A stretch of 19,667 nucleotides of DNA from Loktanella sp. (GCA_003551805.1 PUNR01000174.1:1-19667), one strand, 5' to 3'. Counted from the first letter of the stretch, positions 1 through 8,320 are shown. Notes: generated from the sequence alone by a model not told the origin. Numbers and translations: made by a program.

Positions 1-1974
1 AACCTTTACGTCTATTCAGGCGGTTTCCTGACCCAGCCCCGGGTCAGGCGGGTGCTAAGCTTGGCTGGTTACGACATCCGGCTGGGTGCGCCCGGTATCG
101 ACGATCTGGTCGGCGTCTGGGGCCAAAGCCCGACCGCACCACGGGGCGAGGCTGTGGCACGTCACAAAGGCACCGGCCTTGTGCGGATCGAGGATAGTTT
201 CCTGCGCTCGGTCCGACCGGGGCGCGCGGGTGATCTGCCTTTGGGGCTGAACATCGACCAACGCGGTGTGCATTTCGACCCTGCAACGCGATCCGATCTT
301 GAACTGATCCTGACGGAAGACCCGCTTGATGACACCGCACTGCTGGATCGCGCGCGCGCCGGCATCGTGGCGCTGCAATCCGGCCAGCTTTCCAAATATA
401 CCTGCTTTGACCCCGAAACCCCGGTACCTGACCCGGGCTACGTGCTGGTGATCGACCAGACCCGCAAAGATGCCGCGATCACCGCCAGCGGCGCTGACAG
501 CAATACATTCCGCGAAATGCTGTTTTACGCGCAGACCGAACACCCCGGCCAGCGCATCATCATCAAGACCCACCCCGAAACCCGCGCAGGCGACAAAGCA
601 GGCTATTTCACCGCTGCCGATTGCACCGACAGGATCAGCCTGTGTGACGCGCCCGTATCGCCATGGGCACTGCTGTCAGGGGCAGTCGCGGTCTATACCG
701 TCAGCTCGCAACTGGGGTTCGAGGCGATACTGGCTGGCCACAAACCCGTGGTCTTCGGCCAGCCGTTTTATATGGGCTGGGGGCTGACGGACGATCGCAA
801 ACCTTTGGCACGCCGCCAGCGCCGCCTGACACGGGCACAATTATTTGCAGGTGCCATGATCCTTTATCCGACATGGTATGACCCTTATCAGGACCGGCTG
901 TGCAGCTTTGAAGAAGCCTGCGCCACGCTGACCGCCCTGACCCGCGCCTGGCGCGACGACCATCAGGGCTGGGTCGCAGCCGATATGCGGCTTTGGAAAC
1001 GCAAACCCTTGCAACAATTCTTTGGCAGCTACCAGCGGCTGCGTTTTGCAAATAACGCCAAAGCGCAGGCGCTCGCGACCAAAACGGGGCGCCGCCAGAT
1101 GCGGTGGGCCACCAAGGGCGGCACCGGTGGTTATCTGGTCGAGGATGGATTCTTGCGATCACGCGGGCTGGGGGCGGATCTGGTCGCACCGCTTAGCCTC
1201 GTTCTGGATGATCTGGGGATCTACTACGACGCAACCCGCCCCAGCAGGCTGGAAGCGCTGATCGCGCAGGCAGAAACCCTTGACCAATCCGCGCGGGCAC
1301 GCGCCGCGGCGCTTTTGGTGCGGATCAAGGCGGCGGGCTTGTCCAAATACAACCTTGACGCCCGCCCGCTGCCCGCATTGCCAAAAGGACGGCGTATTCT
1401 GGTCCCCGGACAGGTCGAAGATGACGCAAGTATCCGGCTGGGTACCGGTGAGATACGCACCAATGCAGGTCTACTGCAAGCGGTGCGCACAGCCAACCCT
1501 GCCGCCATTATCATGTACAAACCCCACCCCGATGTGCGTGCAGGGCTACGACCGGGCCATATAGAAAACGCACTGGACTGGGCCGATCTGGTGCTGGAAG
1601 ACACTGATCCGATCGCCGCCATCACCGCCAGCGACGCCGTGTGGACCATGACATCACTGCTGGGGTTCGAAGCATTGATCCATGACCGCCCCGTCACATG
1701 CCTTGGCATGCCGTTCTATGCTGGCTGGGGGCTGACGGATGACCGCGCCATGCCGCTTGATCGGCGCCGTGCGACAGTTGATCTGACAGGTCTGGTCCAT
1801 GCCGCACTGATCGCCTATCCGCGCTATTTCGACCCGGTGACCGGCCTGCCCTGCCCGGTCGAGGTGGTGGTAGACCGCCTTGAGCACGGCGATATCCCGT
1901 CAGCACCCAAATTCAACCGCGCAGTTGCAAAACTGCAGGGCATATTTGCCAGCTTCGCCCCTGTCTGGCGTTAG
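1..1974 (+). CDS. kpsC: KpsC-type capsule beta-Kdo transferase (5' end cut by window)
   Basis: KpsC builds the short poly-Kdo linker on lyso-phosphatidylglycerol that anchors group 2-type capsules; it acts at the inner face of the cytoplasmic membrane. The frame is open from base 1 and the residues before the first possible GTG (base 52) already read like the family N-terminus (LYVYSGGFLTQPRVRR). The true start therefore probably lies just outside the window, and 657 codons are visible. The protein is an internal duplication. EDSFLRS (about residues 64-70) is echoed by EDGFLRS (381-387), KTHPETR (189-195) by KPHPDVR (507-513), and QPFYMGWGLTDDR (254-266) by MPFYAGWGLTDDR (570-582). This matches the known two-transferase structure (GT99 then GT107). 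The gene is convergent with ribD. Partner capsule genes are not in the window, so the capsule role rests on family membership. Confidence 0.92.
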   Translation, partial: NLYVYSGGFLTQPRVRRVLSLAGYDIRLGAPGIDDLVGVWGQSPTAPRGEAVARHKGTGLVRIEDSFLRSVRPGRAGDLPLGLNIDQRGVHFDPATRSDLELILTEDPLDDTALLDRARAGIVALQSGQLSKYTCFDPETPVPDPGYVLVIDQTRKDAAITASGADSNTFREMLFYAQTEHPGQRIIIKTHPETRAGDKAGYFTAADCTDRISLCDAPVSPWALLSGAVAVYTVSSQLGFEAILAGHKPVVFGQPFYMGWGLTDDRKPLARRQRRLTRAQLFAGAMILYPTWYDPYQDRLCSFEEACATLTALTRAWRDDHQGWVAADMRLWKRKPLQQFFGSYQRLRFANNAKAQALATKTGRRQMRWATKGGTGGYLVEDGFLRSRGLGADLVAPLSLVLDDLGIYYDATRPSRLEALIAQAETLDQSARARAAALLVRIKAAGLSKYNLDARPLPALPKGRRILVPGQVEDDASIRLGTGEIRTNAGLLQAVRTANPAAIIMYKPHPDVRAGLRPGHIENALDWADLVLEDTDPIAAITASDAVWTMTSLLGFEALIHDRPVTCLGMPFYAGWGLTDDRAMPLDRRRATVDLTGLVHAALIAYPRYFDPVTGLPCPVEVVVDRLEHGDIPSAPKFNRAVAKLQGIFASFAPVWR

Positions 1975-2000
1975 CTTCTTATTTCCTGAAATACTCCGGG
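1975..2000 (-). repeat. GAGTATTT-type gene-end element, copy 1
   Basis: On the minus strand this stretch reads GGAGTATTTCAGGAAATAAG and starts directly after the kpsC stop. It closely resembles the copy at 12118-12145 (GAGTATTTTGGGGAAATGAG). I recall similar short elements as common in Rhodobacterales intergenic DNA, but cannot search for them here. Function unknown. Confidence 0.45.
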
Positions 2001-2003
2001 GTA

Positions 2004-2018
2004 AGGGGCAGAGCCCCT
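2004..2018. terminator. Stem-loop between convergent kpsC and ribD
   Basis: AGGGGC, loop AGA, GCCCCT: a perfect 6-bp stem in the spacer between two convergent genes, 30 bases after the kpsC stop. A second perfect 6-bp stem follows at 2021-2035 (TGCGGC, TGC, GCCGCA). Neither is followed by a clear T-run on either strand. Bidirectional termination is inferred from position and pairing only. Confidence 0.5.
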
Positions 2019-2046
2019 GATGCGGCTGCGCCGCAGCGCGCCGCGC

Positions 2047-2070
2047 GGGGATATTTATACTCGGACGATG
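2047..2070 (+). repeat. GGGGATATTT intergenic repeat, copy A
   Basis: A 24-base unit starting GGGGATATTTATACTC and ending GACGATG, just beyond the 3' end of ribD. It matches the minus strand of 8359-8382 at 22 of 24 positions. Both copies follow a GC-rich stretch. The high identity between two unrelated spacers supports a dispersed repeat. Confidence 0.55.
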
Positions 2071-2077
2071 CGAAAGC

Positions 2078-3160
2078 TTAGTGCTGCCGCCGCCATTGGG
2101 TCAAAACATCATCACCCAGCCGCGACACATCATGCAGGTCAAAGCGTGGCGCCTCTGCCAGCCGTCCGATCCCCATCGCGGCAAGCGACGGCGTCCCCTC
2201 GGCACCGATGGCACGGCCAGCCGTCATCACCACCAGATCATCAACCAGCCCCGCCCCCAGCAAGGATGCTGCCACCATCCCGCCACCTTCGCAGAAAACC
2301 CGCGTGATACCCGCATGCGCCAGTGCTTGCATCATTGCGACAGGGTCCACCTGGCCGGCCGTGACAGCGCAAGGCAGGCTGACAACCCCTTGCGCGGTCC
2401 AGCCTGCCACATCCGCCTCTGGTCCGTGGCACAACCAGACCGGAACCGCGCGCGCGGTGCGGGCCAGTTGTGCCGTGACGGGCAGCTTGGCCGCGCGCGA
2501 CACGACGACACGCACCGGCTGCTGGGTCATGCCAAGGCCGCGCACGGTAAGTGCGGGATCATCGGCACGCACGGTGCCCGCACCAACCATTACTGCGTCA
2601 TGTCGCGCGCGCATCATATGCACAGCGCGGCGGGCCAGGGGGCCGGTGATCCATTGGCTTTCGCCGCTTGCGGTGGCGATACGCCCGTCCAGTGTGCCGG
2701 CCAGTTTCAGTGTTACAAAAGGCCGGTTCCCCGTCAGGCGCGACAGAAAGCCCGCGTGATCCGCGCGCGCCTGATCCGCCAGAACGCCGGTTTCGACCGC
2801 CATGCCTGCCTGCTGCAACCTCGCGATGCCGCGCCCCGCAACGCGCGGATCAGGATCGCCGATCGCGACAACGACGCGCGCGACGCCTGCCGCGATCAGC
2901 GCATCGGCACAGGGCGGCGTCTTGCCGTGATGCGCGCAAGGTTCCAGCGTCACATAAACCGTAGCGCCGCGCGCATCGGCACCGGCCTGCGCCAGGGCCA
3001 CCGCTTCGGCATGGGGGCGCCCGCCATCCTGGGTCCAGCCGCGCCCAACAATCACGTCGCCCTTGACGATCACGCAGCCCACGGCCGGATTGGGCCAGAC
3101 GCGCCCCATCCCGCGCCGCCCCAGTTGCAACGCCAATGCCATGTAGCGGCTGTCAGTCAC
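2078..3160 (-). CDS. ribD: RibD, bifunctional riboflavin deaminase/reductase
   Basis: RibD catalyses two successive steps of riboflavin synthesis in the cytoplasm: deamination of the GTP-derived diaminopyrimidine, then NADPH-dependent reduction of the ribosyl side chain. The N-terminal cytidine-deaminase-like domain carries the zinc site, His50 and catalytic Glu52 in HAEAVAL, with Cys75 and Cys84 in EPCAHHGKTPPC. The reductase domain (about residues 145-358) starts at FVTLKLAGTLDGRIATASGESQWITG. At 360 aa it has the family length. The GTG start overlaps the nrdR stop in a GTGA arrangement, so translation is probably coupled. Other riboflavin genes that often follow nrdR-ribD are absent here; the next gene is the convergent kpsC. 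Confidence 0.96.
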   Translation of the reverse strand: MTDSRYMALALQLGRRGMGRVWPNPAVGCVIVKGDVIVGRGWTQDGGRPHAEAVALAQAGADARGATVYVTLEPCAHHGKTPPCADALIAAGVARVVVAIGDPDPRVAGRGIARLQQAGMAVETGVLADQARADHAGFLSRLTGNRPFVTLKLAGTLDGRIATASGESQWITGPLARRAVHMMRARHDAVMVGAGTVRADDPALTVRGLGMTQQPVRVVVSRAAKLPVTAQLARTARAVPVWLCHGPEADVAGWTAQGVVSLPCAVTAGQVDPVAMMQALAHAGITRVFCEGGGMVAASLLGAGLVDDLVVMTAGRAIGAEGTPSLAAMGIGRLAEAPRFDLHDVSRLGDDVLTQWRRQH

Positions 3161-3627
3161 TCGTCTTCTTTGGCCGCGACAGGGCGCAATTCGCTGACGA
3201 ATTTGTCGAAATCATCTGCTGCCTGAAAGTTCTTGTAAACACTGGCAAATCGCACATAGGCGACGGTGTCGATCCGGGCCAGGCTTTCCATCACGATCTC
3301 GCCGATTGTGCCCGAGGGGATATCGGTATCGCCCAGACTTTCCAGCCGCCGCACGATGCCGCTGATCATCTGGTCCATGCGTTCCGGTTCCACGGGGCGT
3401 TTTTGTAACGCGATCCGGATCGACCGTTCCAGTTTCTGGCGGTCGAAATCCTCGCGGCGCCCATTGGTTTTGATGACTACCAGATCGCGTAATTGCACGC
3501 GTTCATAGGTAGTAAACCGGCCGCCACAGGCCGGACAAAACCGCCTGCGCCGGATCGCAACGTGATCTTCGGCAGGACGGGAATCCTTGACCTGCGTGTC
3601 AACATTTCCGCAAAAGGGGCAACGCAT
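3157..3627 (-). CDS. nrdR: NrdR, repressor of ribonucleotide reductase genes
   Basis: NrdR senses ATP/dATP and represses ribonucleotide reductase operons by binding NrdR boxes. The protein shows the four-cysteine zinc ribbon (Cys3, Cys6, Cys31, Cys34 in MRCPFC and FCPACGGRF). The ATP-cone domain begins at about residue 49 (VVIKTNGRREDFDRQKLERSI). At 156 aa it is the normal length. The ATG has AAAGGA about seven bases upstream. It is the first gene of a two-gene unit with ribD, a pairing seen in many bacteria. Its leader carries a perfect DnaA box and a small stem-loop. Confidence 0.97.
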   Translation of the reverse strand: MRCPFCGNVDTQVKDSRPAEDHVAIRRRRFCPACGGRFTTYERVQLRDLVVIKTNGRREDFDRQKLERSIRIALQKRPVEPERMDQMISGIVRRLESLGDTDIPSGTIGEIVMESLARIDTVAYVRFASVYKNFQAADDFDKFVSELRPVAAKEDE

Positions 3628-3650
3628 GAGGGGTCCTTTGGTCTATGTGT

Positions 3651-3665
3651 TGGGGGCAGACCCCA
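3651..3665 (-). other. Stem-loop in the nrdR leader
   Basis: TGGGG, a five-base loop, CCCCA: a short perfect stem ending 24 bases upstream of the nrdR start and one base from the DnaA box. It is too short to call a terminator and has no T-run. It may simply be a GC-rich spacer hairpin. Confidence 0.3.
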
Positions 3666-3666
3666 G

Positions 3667-3675
3667 TTATCCACA
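3667..3675 (+). promoter_or_regulatory. DnaA box upstream of nrdR
   Basis: TTATCCACA is an exact match to the strong DnaA-box consensus, 40-48 bases upstream of the nrdR ATG. A possible -10 (TATAGT on the minus strand, 3679-3684) would place transcription initiation on top of the box, but I found no good -35. It is a single box, so chance occurrence cannot be excluded. Confidence 0.45.
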
Positions 3676-3734
3676 GCCACTATAAGAACCCGCCCCGGTT
3701 TTGGGTAGAGGGCAAATCACACCGCAAGATACAG

Positions 3735-4247
3735 TTATTCGCCCGACCGGACGCCCCATGTCTGACTTTCACGGTCAAAGGTCATGCCCGCCGCTTCTTT
3801 CGCGGCAAACAACCCTTCACCCCAAGTGAAATCCAGCAATTCCGGCGCACAGCGCAGTTCGGCAACAATCTGGTCGTTGCGCATCACATGTACGCCGCCA
3901 AAACCGGCAGATTCATCTTCGTCACCTTCGACCATGCGGTCGAAACCTGCGAAAACCTCGTAAGTATAATCTGCATTGGGAAAAGCTACGGATTCCCATA
4001 TCGCCCGCCCGATGCCAGGCCATGGTTGGTAAACTGCTTCTACCATCGCAACGGACAGCGCCAGTTCCGGCGGTTGATCTGCCGCGCCAAAGCGGTAGTG
4101 GACCGTATCATCGTCGAAACAGACGCGGAGGGATTTGCCGCTATCTGCAATCTTGCAGGCCATAAAGGTCTGTTCATCCGACAGGCAGCCCGCATATGCG
4201 GCGCCCGCCCAGCCGATCATGACCGAGAGGGCGCAAAGCGCACGCAT
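3735..4247 (-). CDS. Secreted protein of unknown function, coupled to rpoD
   Basis: I do not recognise the family. The 170-aa protein begins with a clear signal peptide (MRALCALSVMIGWAGAAYA) and a likely signal peptidase I site after AYA. The mature part has four cysteines (about residues 21, 31, 43 and 132), suggesting disulfides and a periplasmic location. It is acidic, with several Trp and Tyr and no membrane segment after the signal. AYAGC is not a good lipobox because the -3 residue is Tyr. Its ATG overlaps the rpoD stop (TAATG), so it is likely translated from the rpoD mRNA by coupling. A 107-base spacer separates it from nrdR. No enzyme motif is visible. Confidence 0.8.
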   Translation of the reverse strand: MRALCALSVMIGWAGAAYAGCLSDEQTFMACKIADSGKSLRVCFDDDTVHYRFGAADQPPELALSVAMVEAVYQPWPGIGRAIWESVAFPNADYTYEVFAGFDRMVEGDEDESAGFGGVHVMRNDQIVAELRCAPELLDFTWGEGLFAAKEAAGMTFDRESQTWGVRSGE

Positions 4248-6226
4248 TACTGGTCGAGGAAGGACCGCAACTTGCGGCTGCGGCTGGGGTGCTTGAGCTT
4301 GCGCAGCGCCTTTGCCTCGATCTGGCGGATCCGTTCGCGGGTGACGCTGAATTGCTGACCGACTTCTTCGAGCGTGTGGTCGGTGTTCATGCCGATGCCG
4401 AAACGCATCCGCAGCACACGTTCCTCGCGCGGGGTCAGTGATGCCAGCACGCGGGTTGTGGTTTCCTTCAGGTTTTCCTGAATAGCAGAATCCAGCGGCA
4501 GGATCGCGTTCTTGTCCTCAATGAAATCGCCAAGCTGGCTGTCTTCTTCATCGCCAATCGGTGTTTCCAGCGAAATCGGCTCCTTGGCGATTTTCATCAC
4601 CTTGCGGACCTTTTCCAAAGGCATTTGCAGCTTTTCTGCCAATTCCTCGGGCGTGGGTTCGCGGCCGATTTCATGCAACATCTGGCGGCCGGTGCGGACC
4701 AGCTTGTTGATCGTCTCGATCATATGGACCGGAATCCGGATCGTGCGCGCCTGATCCGCGATGGACCGCGTGATCGCCTGCCGGATCCACCATGTGGCGT
4801 AGGTGCTGAACTTATAGCCACGCCGATATTCGAATTTATCGACAGCCTTCATCAGGCCGATGTTACCTTCCTGAATAAGATCAAGGAATTGCAGGCCACG
4901 GTTGGTGTACTTTTTGGCGATCGAGATAACCAGACGCAGGTTCGCCTCGACCATTTCTTTCTTGGCCTGCCGCGCTTCTTTTTCGCCCTTCTGGACCTGC
5001 TGGACGATGCGGCGGAATTCGGTGATGTCGACACCCACGTACTGACCGACCTGCGCCATATCGTTGCGCAATTCCTCGATCTTGTCGGTGGATTTTTCGA
5101 CCAGCGCCTGCCAGCCACGGCCAGATTTCTCGGCCATTTCTTCCAGCCAGTTCGGGTCCAGTTCGCGCCCGCGATATTCGTCGATAAATTCACGGCGGTT
5201 GATACGGGCCTGATCGGCGAGTTTGACCATCGCGGAATCGATCGACATGATCCGGCGGTTGATGCCGTAAAGCTGGTCGATCAACGCCTCGATCCGGTTG
5301 TTGTGCAGGTGCAGCGAATTCACCAGCACGACAATTTCCGACCGCAGTTTCTGGTATTTTTCTTCGTCTTTTTTGGAAAACGACGAATCCTCGTTCAAGG
5401 TCGCCGACATCCGCGCGTCTTGCATGTCCGACAGACCGGCAAAGCCGCGTGCGATAATTTCCAGCGTTTCCAGCACGCGCGGCTTTAGCGCAGCTTCCAT
5501 CGCGGCCAGCGACATGTTGGCCTGATCATCATCGTCGTCGTCATCATCGCGGCTGATCGGGTTGCCATCGGCGTCAAGCTCAGTGCCGCCATCGGACTTT
5601 TCCTCGGACACGGCTGCGGTGCTGACAACAGCTTCAACCTCGCCATCTTCGCCAAGCTGGTTGCCGAAAGTGGTTTCAAGGTCGATCACATCGCGCAGAA
5701 GAATGTCTTCGGACAGCAATTCGTCGCGCCAGATCGTGATCGCCTGAAAGGTCAGCGGGCTTTCGCAAAGCCCAAGGATCATCGTGTTGCGGCCAGCCTC
5801 GATCCGCTTGGCGATGGCGATTTCGCCTTCGCGCGACAGCAGTTCGACAGAACCCATTTCGCGCAGATACATCCGCACAGGGTCATCCGTGCGGTCAAGC
5901 TTCTCCGCCTCTGCCCCGCCGATGGTGACGTCGCGCGAACCCGACACAGTGGCAATATCGGTGCCACCGGCGTTTTCATCGCTTTCTTCTGATTCTTCTT
6001 CTTCGGTGACCTGAATGCCCATTTCGGACAGCATCGACATCACATCTTCGATCTGGTCGGACGACACCTGTTCAGGCGGCAAGACGGCGTTCAGCTGGTC
6101 GTAAGTGATATAGCCCCTCTCGCGCGCATCTGCGATCATCTTCTTGACCGCGGCCTGGCTCATATCAAGGCTGATATCCCCATCCTGGTCATTGTCCTTG
6201 CGATCATCAGTGTCTTTCGCAGCCAT
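4247..6226 (-). CDS. rpoD: RpoD, primary sigma-70 factor
   Basis: This is the housekeeping sigma factor that directs core RNA polymerase to -35/-10 promoters. Region 1.1 lies near residues 22-70 (MSQAAVKKMIADARERGYIT), region 1.2 at about 113-145 (TDDPVRMYLREMGSVELLSR) and region 2 from about 425 (ANLRLVISIAKKYTNRG, FEYRRGYKFSTYATWWIRQA). Region 4 starts near 597 (LTPREERVLRMRFG) with the recognition helix in SVTRERIRQIEAKALRKLKH. The non-conserved region contains eight consecutive Asp (227-234), encoded by alternating blocks of GAT and GAC. I chose the ATG at 6226 (MAAKDTDD, 659 aa) over the in-frame ATG at 6262 because AAAGG lies just upstream. It lies 129 bases downstream of dnaG, the usual dnaG-rpoD order. 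Confidence 0.98.
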   Translation of the reverse strand: MAAKDTDDRKDNDQDGDISLDMSQAAVKKMIADARERGYITYDQLNAVLPPEQVSSDQIEDVMSMLSEMGIQVTEEEESEESDENAGGTDIATVSGSRDVTIGGAEAEKLDRTDDPVRMYLREMGSVELLSREGEIAIAKRIEAGRNTMILGLCESPLTFQAITIWRDELLSEDILLRDVIDLETTFGNQLGEDGEVEAVVSTAAVSEEKSDGGTELDADGNPISRDDDDDDDDQANMSLAAMEAALKPRVLETLEIIARGFAGLSDMQDARMSATLNEDSSFSKKDEEKYQKLRSEIVVLVNSLHLHNNRIEALIDQLYGINRRIMSIDSAMVKLADQARINRREFIDEYRGRELDPNWLEEMAEKSGRGWQALVEKSTDKIEELRNDMAQVGQYVGVDITEFRRIVQQVQKGEKEARQAKKEMVEANLRLVISIAKKYTNRGLQFLDLIQEGNIGLMKAVDKFEYRRGYKFSTYATWWIRQAITRSIADQARTIRIPVHMIETINKLVRTGRQMLHEIGREPTPEELAEKLQMPLEKVRKVMKIAKEPISLETPIGDEEDSQLGDFIEDKNAILPLDSAIQENLKETTTRVLASLTPREERVLRMRFGIGMNTDHTLEEVGQQFSVTRERIRQIEAKALRKLKHPSRSRKLRSFLDQ

Positions 6227-6264
6227 TAAAGGGACCTTTCCAAGTCGTCGTTCCGCAGCCAAGG

Positions 6265-6295
6265 TGATTCGGCTGATTCGGTTATGTTCGAATCA
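6265..6295. promoter_or_regulatory. GANTC cluster and dyad upstream of rpoD
   Basis: Within the 129-base dnaG-rpoD spacer the plus strand carries TGATTCG (6265-6271), TGATTCG again (6274-6280), and CGAATCA (6289-6295). The last two form a perfect 7-bp inverted repeat around eight bases. All three contain GANTC, the site of the alphaproteobacterial cell-cycle methylase CcrM. That this is a control element for rpoD is inference. Confidence 0.4.
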
Positions 6296-6355
6296 ACCCT
6301 GCATCGGGCTGAACCGCAAGCAGGTGACTACGTGTTTTTCAGTTCTGTTGCCAGA

Positions 6356-8320
6356 TCAGGACCTAGGACGGTTCCCTTTCTTGGCAAAATTGATCTGGTC
6401 GAGCAATTGATCCAAAGCATTCAGCTCGTCCTTGTTCACCCGTGCCCCATTGGCACCGACCGCATACTCGGCACGGTCTTCGTTGTCACCGCGACCAGCC
6501 TTGTCGACCGCCGCACTGGCCTGCGCCAGCCGCCATGTCAGCCCCTCGTCGGCCAACCCGCCCAGATCCTCGACCGCGTCTTCGATTTCGCGGGCGTGAC
6601 CACGGCGGGCGGTCAGTTTGGCGAATTCTTCGGCCAGACACAGGCGGGCGACTTCTGCCTCGCCTTGCCTGCGCACTGCAGGGCTGATTGCGACATGGCT
6701 TTGCGAAAGCAGTTTTTCAAGGGGATCAGGGCCAAGTTCAGCAGAAATAACCGCTTTCAGGTCAGCAGCCCCCAGATGGCGCAGCACCACCGCCTGCAAT
6801 GCGCGGTGCGCCGGATCATGGCAATCGATCCGTTCCAAAGCATCGGCAAATTCCACAGCGACGGTCGGCGCGATGATCATCGTCGCAAGGATCACCGCTT
6901 CGCGCAGATGTTCCTGCGTCGTGGCACCGGCCCCCAGCACAGATGTTTTCGACGATGCCACAGGGCTGATCGCACGTTTCCATGGATCGGTATTGCGCGA
7001 CCATGCCGCGCCTTGCGCCTTGCGCGCGGCAGGGCGGCGGGTACTGAACAAGGCCCAGCGCATTTCCTTGATCGCTTCGCCGTAATGCGCGCGAATCGAT
7101 GGATCCGCGATCAGTTTGATTTTCTCGCGCAATGCCTTGTCCAGCGCGGCCTTGCGTTCCGGGCTGTCGAAATTCCTGCCCTCGGTCTCGCGCTGCCACA
7201 GCAGCTGCACCATCGGAATCGCCTCATCCAGCAGCTTTTGCATCGCCCCCGGCCCCTGCGATTTCAGCACATCATCAGGGTCCAGCCCCGGCGGCATCAG
7301 CGCAAAACGCAAGGACTGCCCCGCCTCCAGCAAGGGCAGCGCGATGTCGATCAGGCGCATCGCGGCGCGCAGACCAGCGGTATCGCCATCCAACGCGATC
7401 ACCGGTTCGGGTGCGATCCGCCACAGCAGGCGCAACTGATCCTCGGTAATCGCAGTGCCAAGGGGGGCGACAGTGGCGGTAAACCCCGCCTCTGACAGCG
7501 CGATCACATCCATATAACCTTCGGCCACGATCAAAGGCTTGCCCTTGCCCGCCGCCTCGCGCGCGGGGCCGTGGTTGTACAGGCTGCGGCCTTTGTCGAA
7601 CAAAGGCGTCTCGGGTGAATTGTAATATTTCGCCGGATGGTTGGGGTCCATCGCCCGGCCACCCATGCCGATCGCGCGGCCACGCGCATCACGAATCGGA
7701 AAGATGATGCGTCCGCGAAACCGGTCATAAGGGGCGCCGCCATGGTCGCTTTCGGCCGCAATTCCCGCTGCAATCACCAGCTTGGGATCCACCCCCAGCC
7801 CGGTCAGATGCGCAAAAGCTCCGCCCTGCGCGGGGGCAAAGCCGATATCCCAGCGCGCCTGCGCCTCGGGGCTCAAACCACGACGCGCCAGATATTCACG
7901 CGCCTCCACCGCTGCACCGGTCTGCAATTGCAGGCGATGCCATTTGACCACCTGTTCCATCACATCAACCAGCAGATTGCGGGTATCGGCCTTTTGCTGG
8001 GCTGCCGGATCACGTTCGGGCATCGGCATACCCGCTTCACCGGCAAGTATTTTCACCGCTTCCATGAAATCGACATTCTCGGTCTCGCGGACAAAGGAAA
8101 TCGCATCGCCCTTGGCATGGCAGCCAAAGCAATAATAAAACCCCTTGCGGTCATCGACGTGGAAACTTGCACTCTTTTCCTGATGGAACGGACAGGGTGC
8201 CCACAGATCGCCCTTGCCCGGATTGGACTTGCGGGCATCCCACATGACTTTTCGCCCGACGACCTGCCCAAGCGACAGCCGGTTGCGCAACTCATCCAGA
8301 AATCCGGGTGGCAAACTCAT
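6356..8320 (-). CDS. dnaG: DnaG, DNA primase
   Basis: DnaG makes RNA primers at the replication fork. The CHC2 zinc-binding domain is visible at Cys43, His46, Cys64 and Cys67 (APCPFHQEKSASF and YYCFGCHAKGD). The catalytic core includes the TOPRIM motifs EGYMDV (Glu267) and DGDTAG (Asp311, Asp313). The C-terminal part should contact the DnaB helicase and is less conserved. I placed the start at the ATG giving MSLPPGFLDELRNRLS (654 aa). The frame stays open upstream to 8458, but that extension reads as non-family sequence and runs into soxG. GGAAAAGG lies about 13 bases upstream, rather far for a ribosome binding site. Confidence 0.97.
   Translation of the reverse strand: MSLPPGFLDELRNRLSLGQVVGRKVMWDARKSNPGKGDLWAPCPFHQEKSASFHVDDRKGFYYCFGCHAKGDAISFVRETENVDFMEAVKILAGEAGMPMPERDPAAQQKADTRNLLVDVMEQVVKWHRLQLQTGAAVEAREYLARRGLSPEAQARWDIGFAPAQGGAFAHLTGLGVDPKLVIAAGIAAESDHGGAPYDRFRGRIIFPIRDARGRAIGMGGRAMDPNHPAKYYNSPETPLFDKGRSLYNHGPAREAAGKGKPLIVAEGYMDVIALSEAGFTATVAPLGTAITEDQLRLLWRIAPEPVIALDGDTAGLRAAMRLIDIALPLLEAGQSLRFALMPPGLDPDDVLKSQGPGAMQKLLDEAIPMVQLLWQRETEGRNFDSPERKAALDKALREKIKLIADPSIRAHYGEAIKEMRWALFSTRRPAARKAQGAAWSRNTDPWKRAISPVASSKTSVLGAGATTQEHLREAVILATMIIAPTVAVEFADALERIDCHDPAHRALQAVVLRHLGAADLKAVISAELGPDPLEKLLSQSHVAISPAVRRQGEAEVARLCLAEEFAKLTARRGHAREIEDAVEDLGGLADEGLTWRLAQASAAVDKAGRGDNEDRAEYAVGANGARVNKDELNALDQLLDQINFAKKGNRPRS

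Noticed and set aside
2081..3226. A 381-codon plus-strand frame antisense to ribD
   Set aside because: Shadow composition; RibD zinc-site and reductase motifs are intact on the minus strand.
6284..7495. A 403-codon plus-strand frame antisense to dnaG
   Set aside because: No domain and shadow-type composition; the primase TOPRIM motifs are on the other strand.
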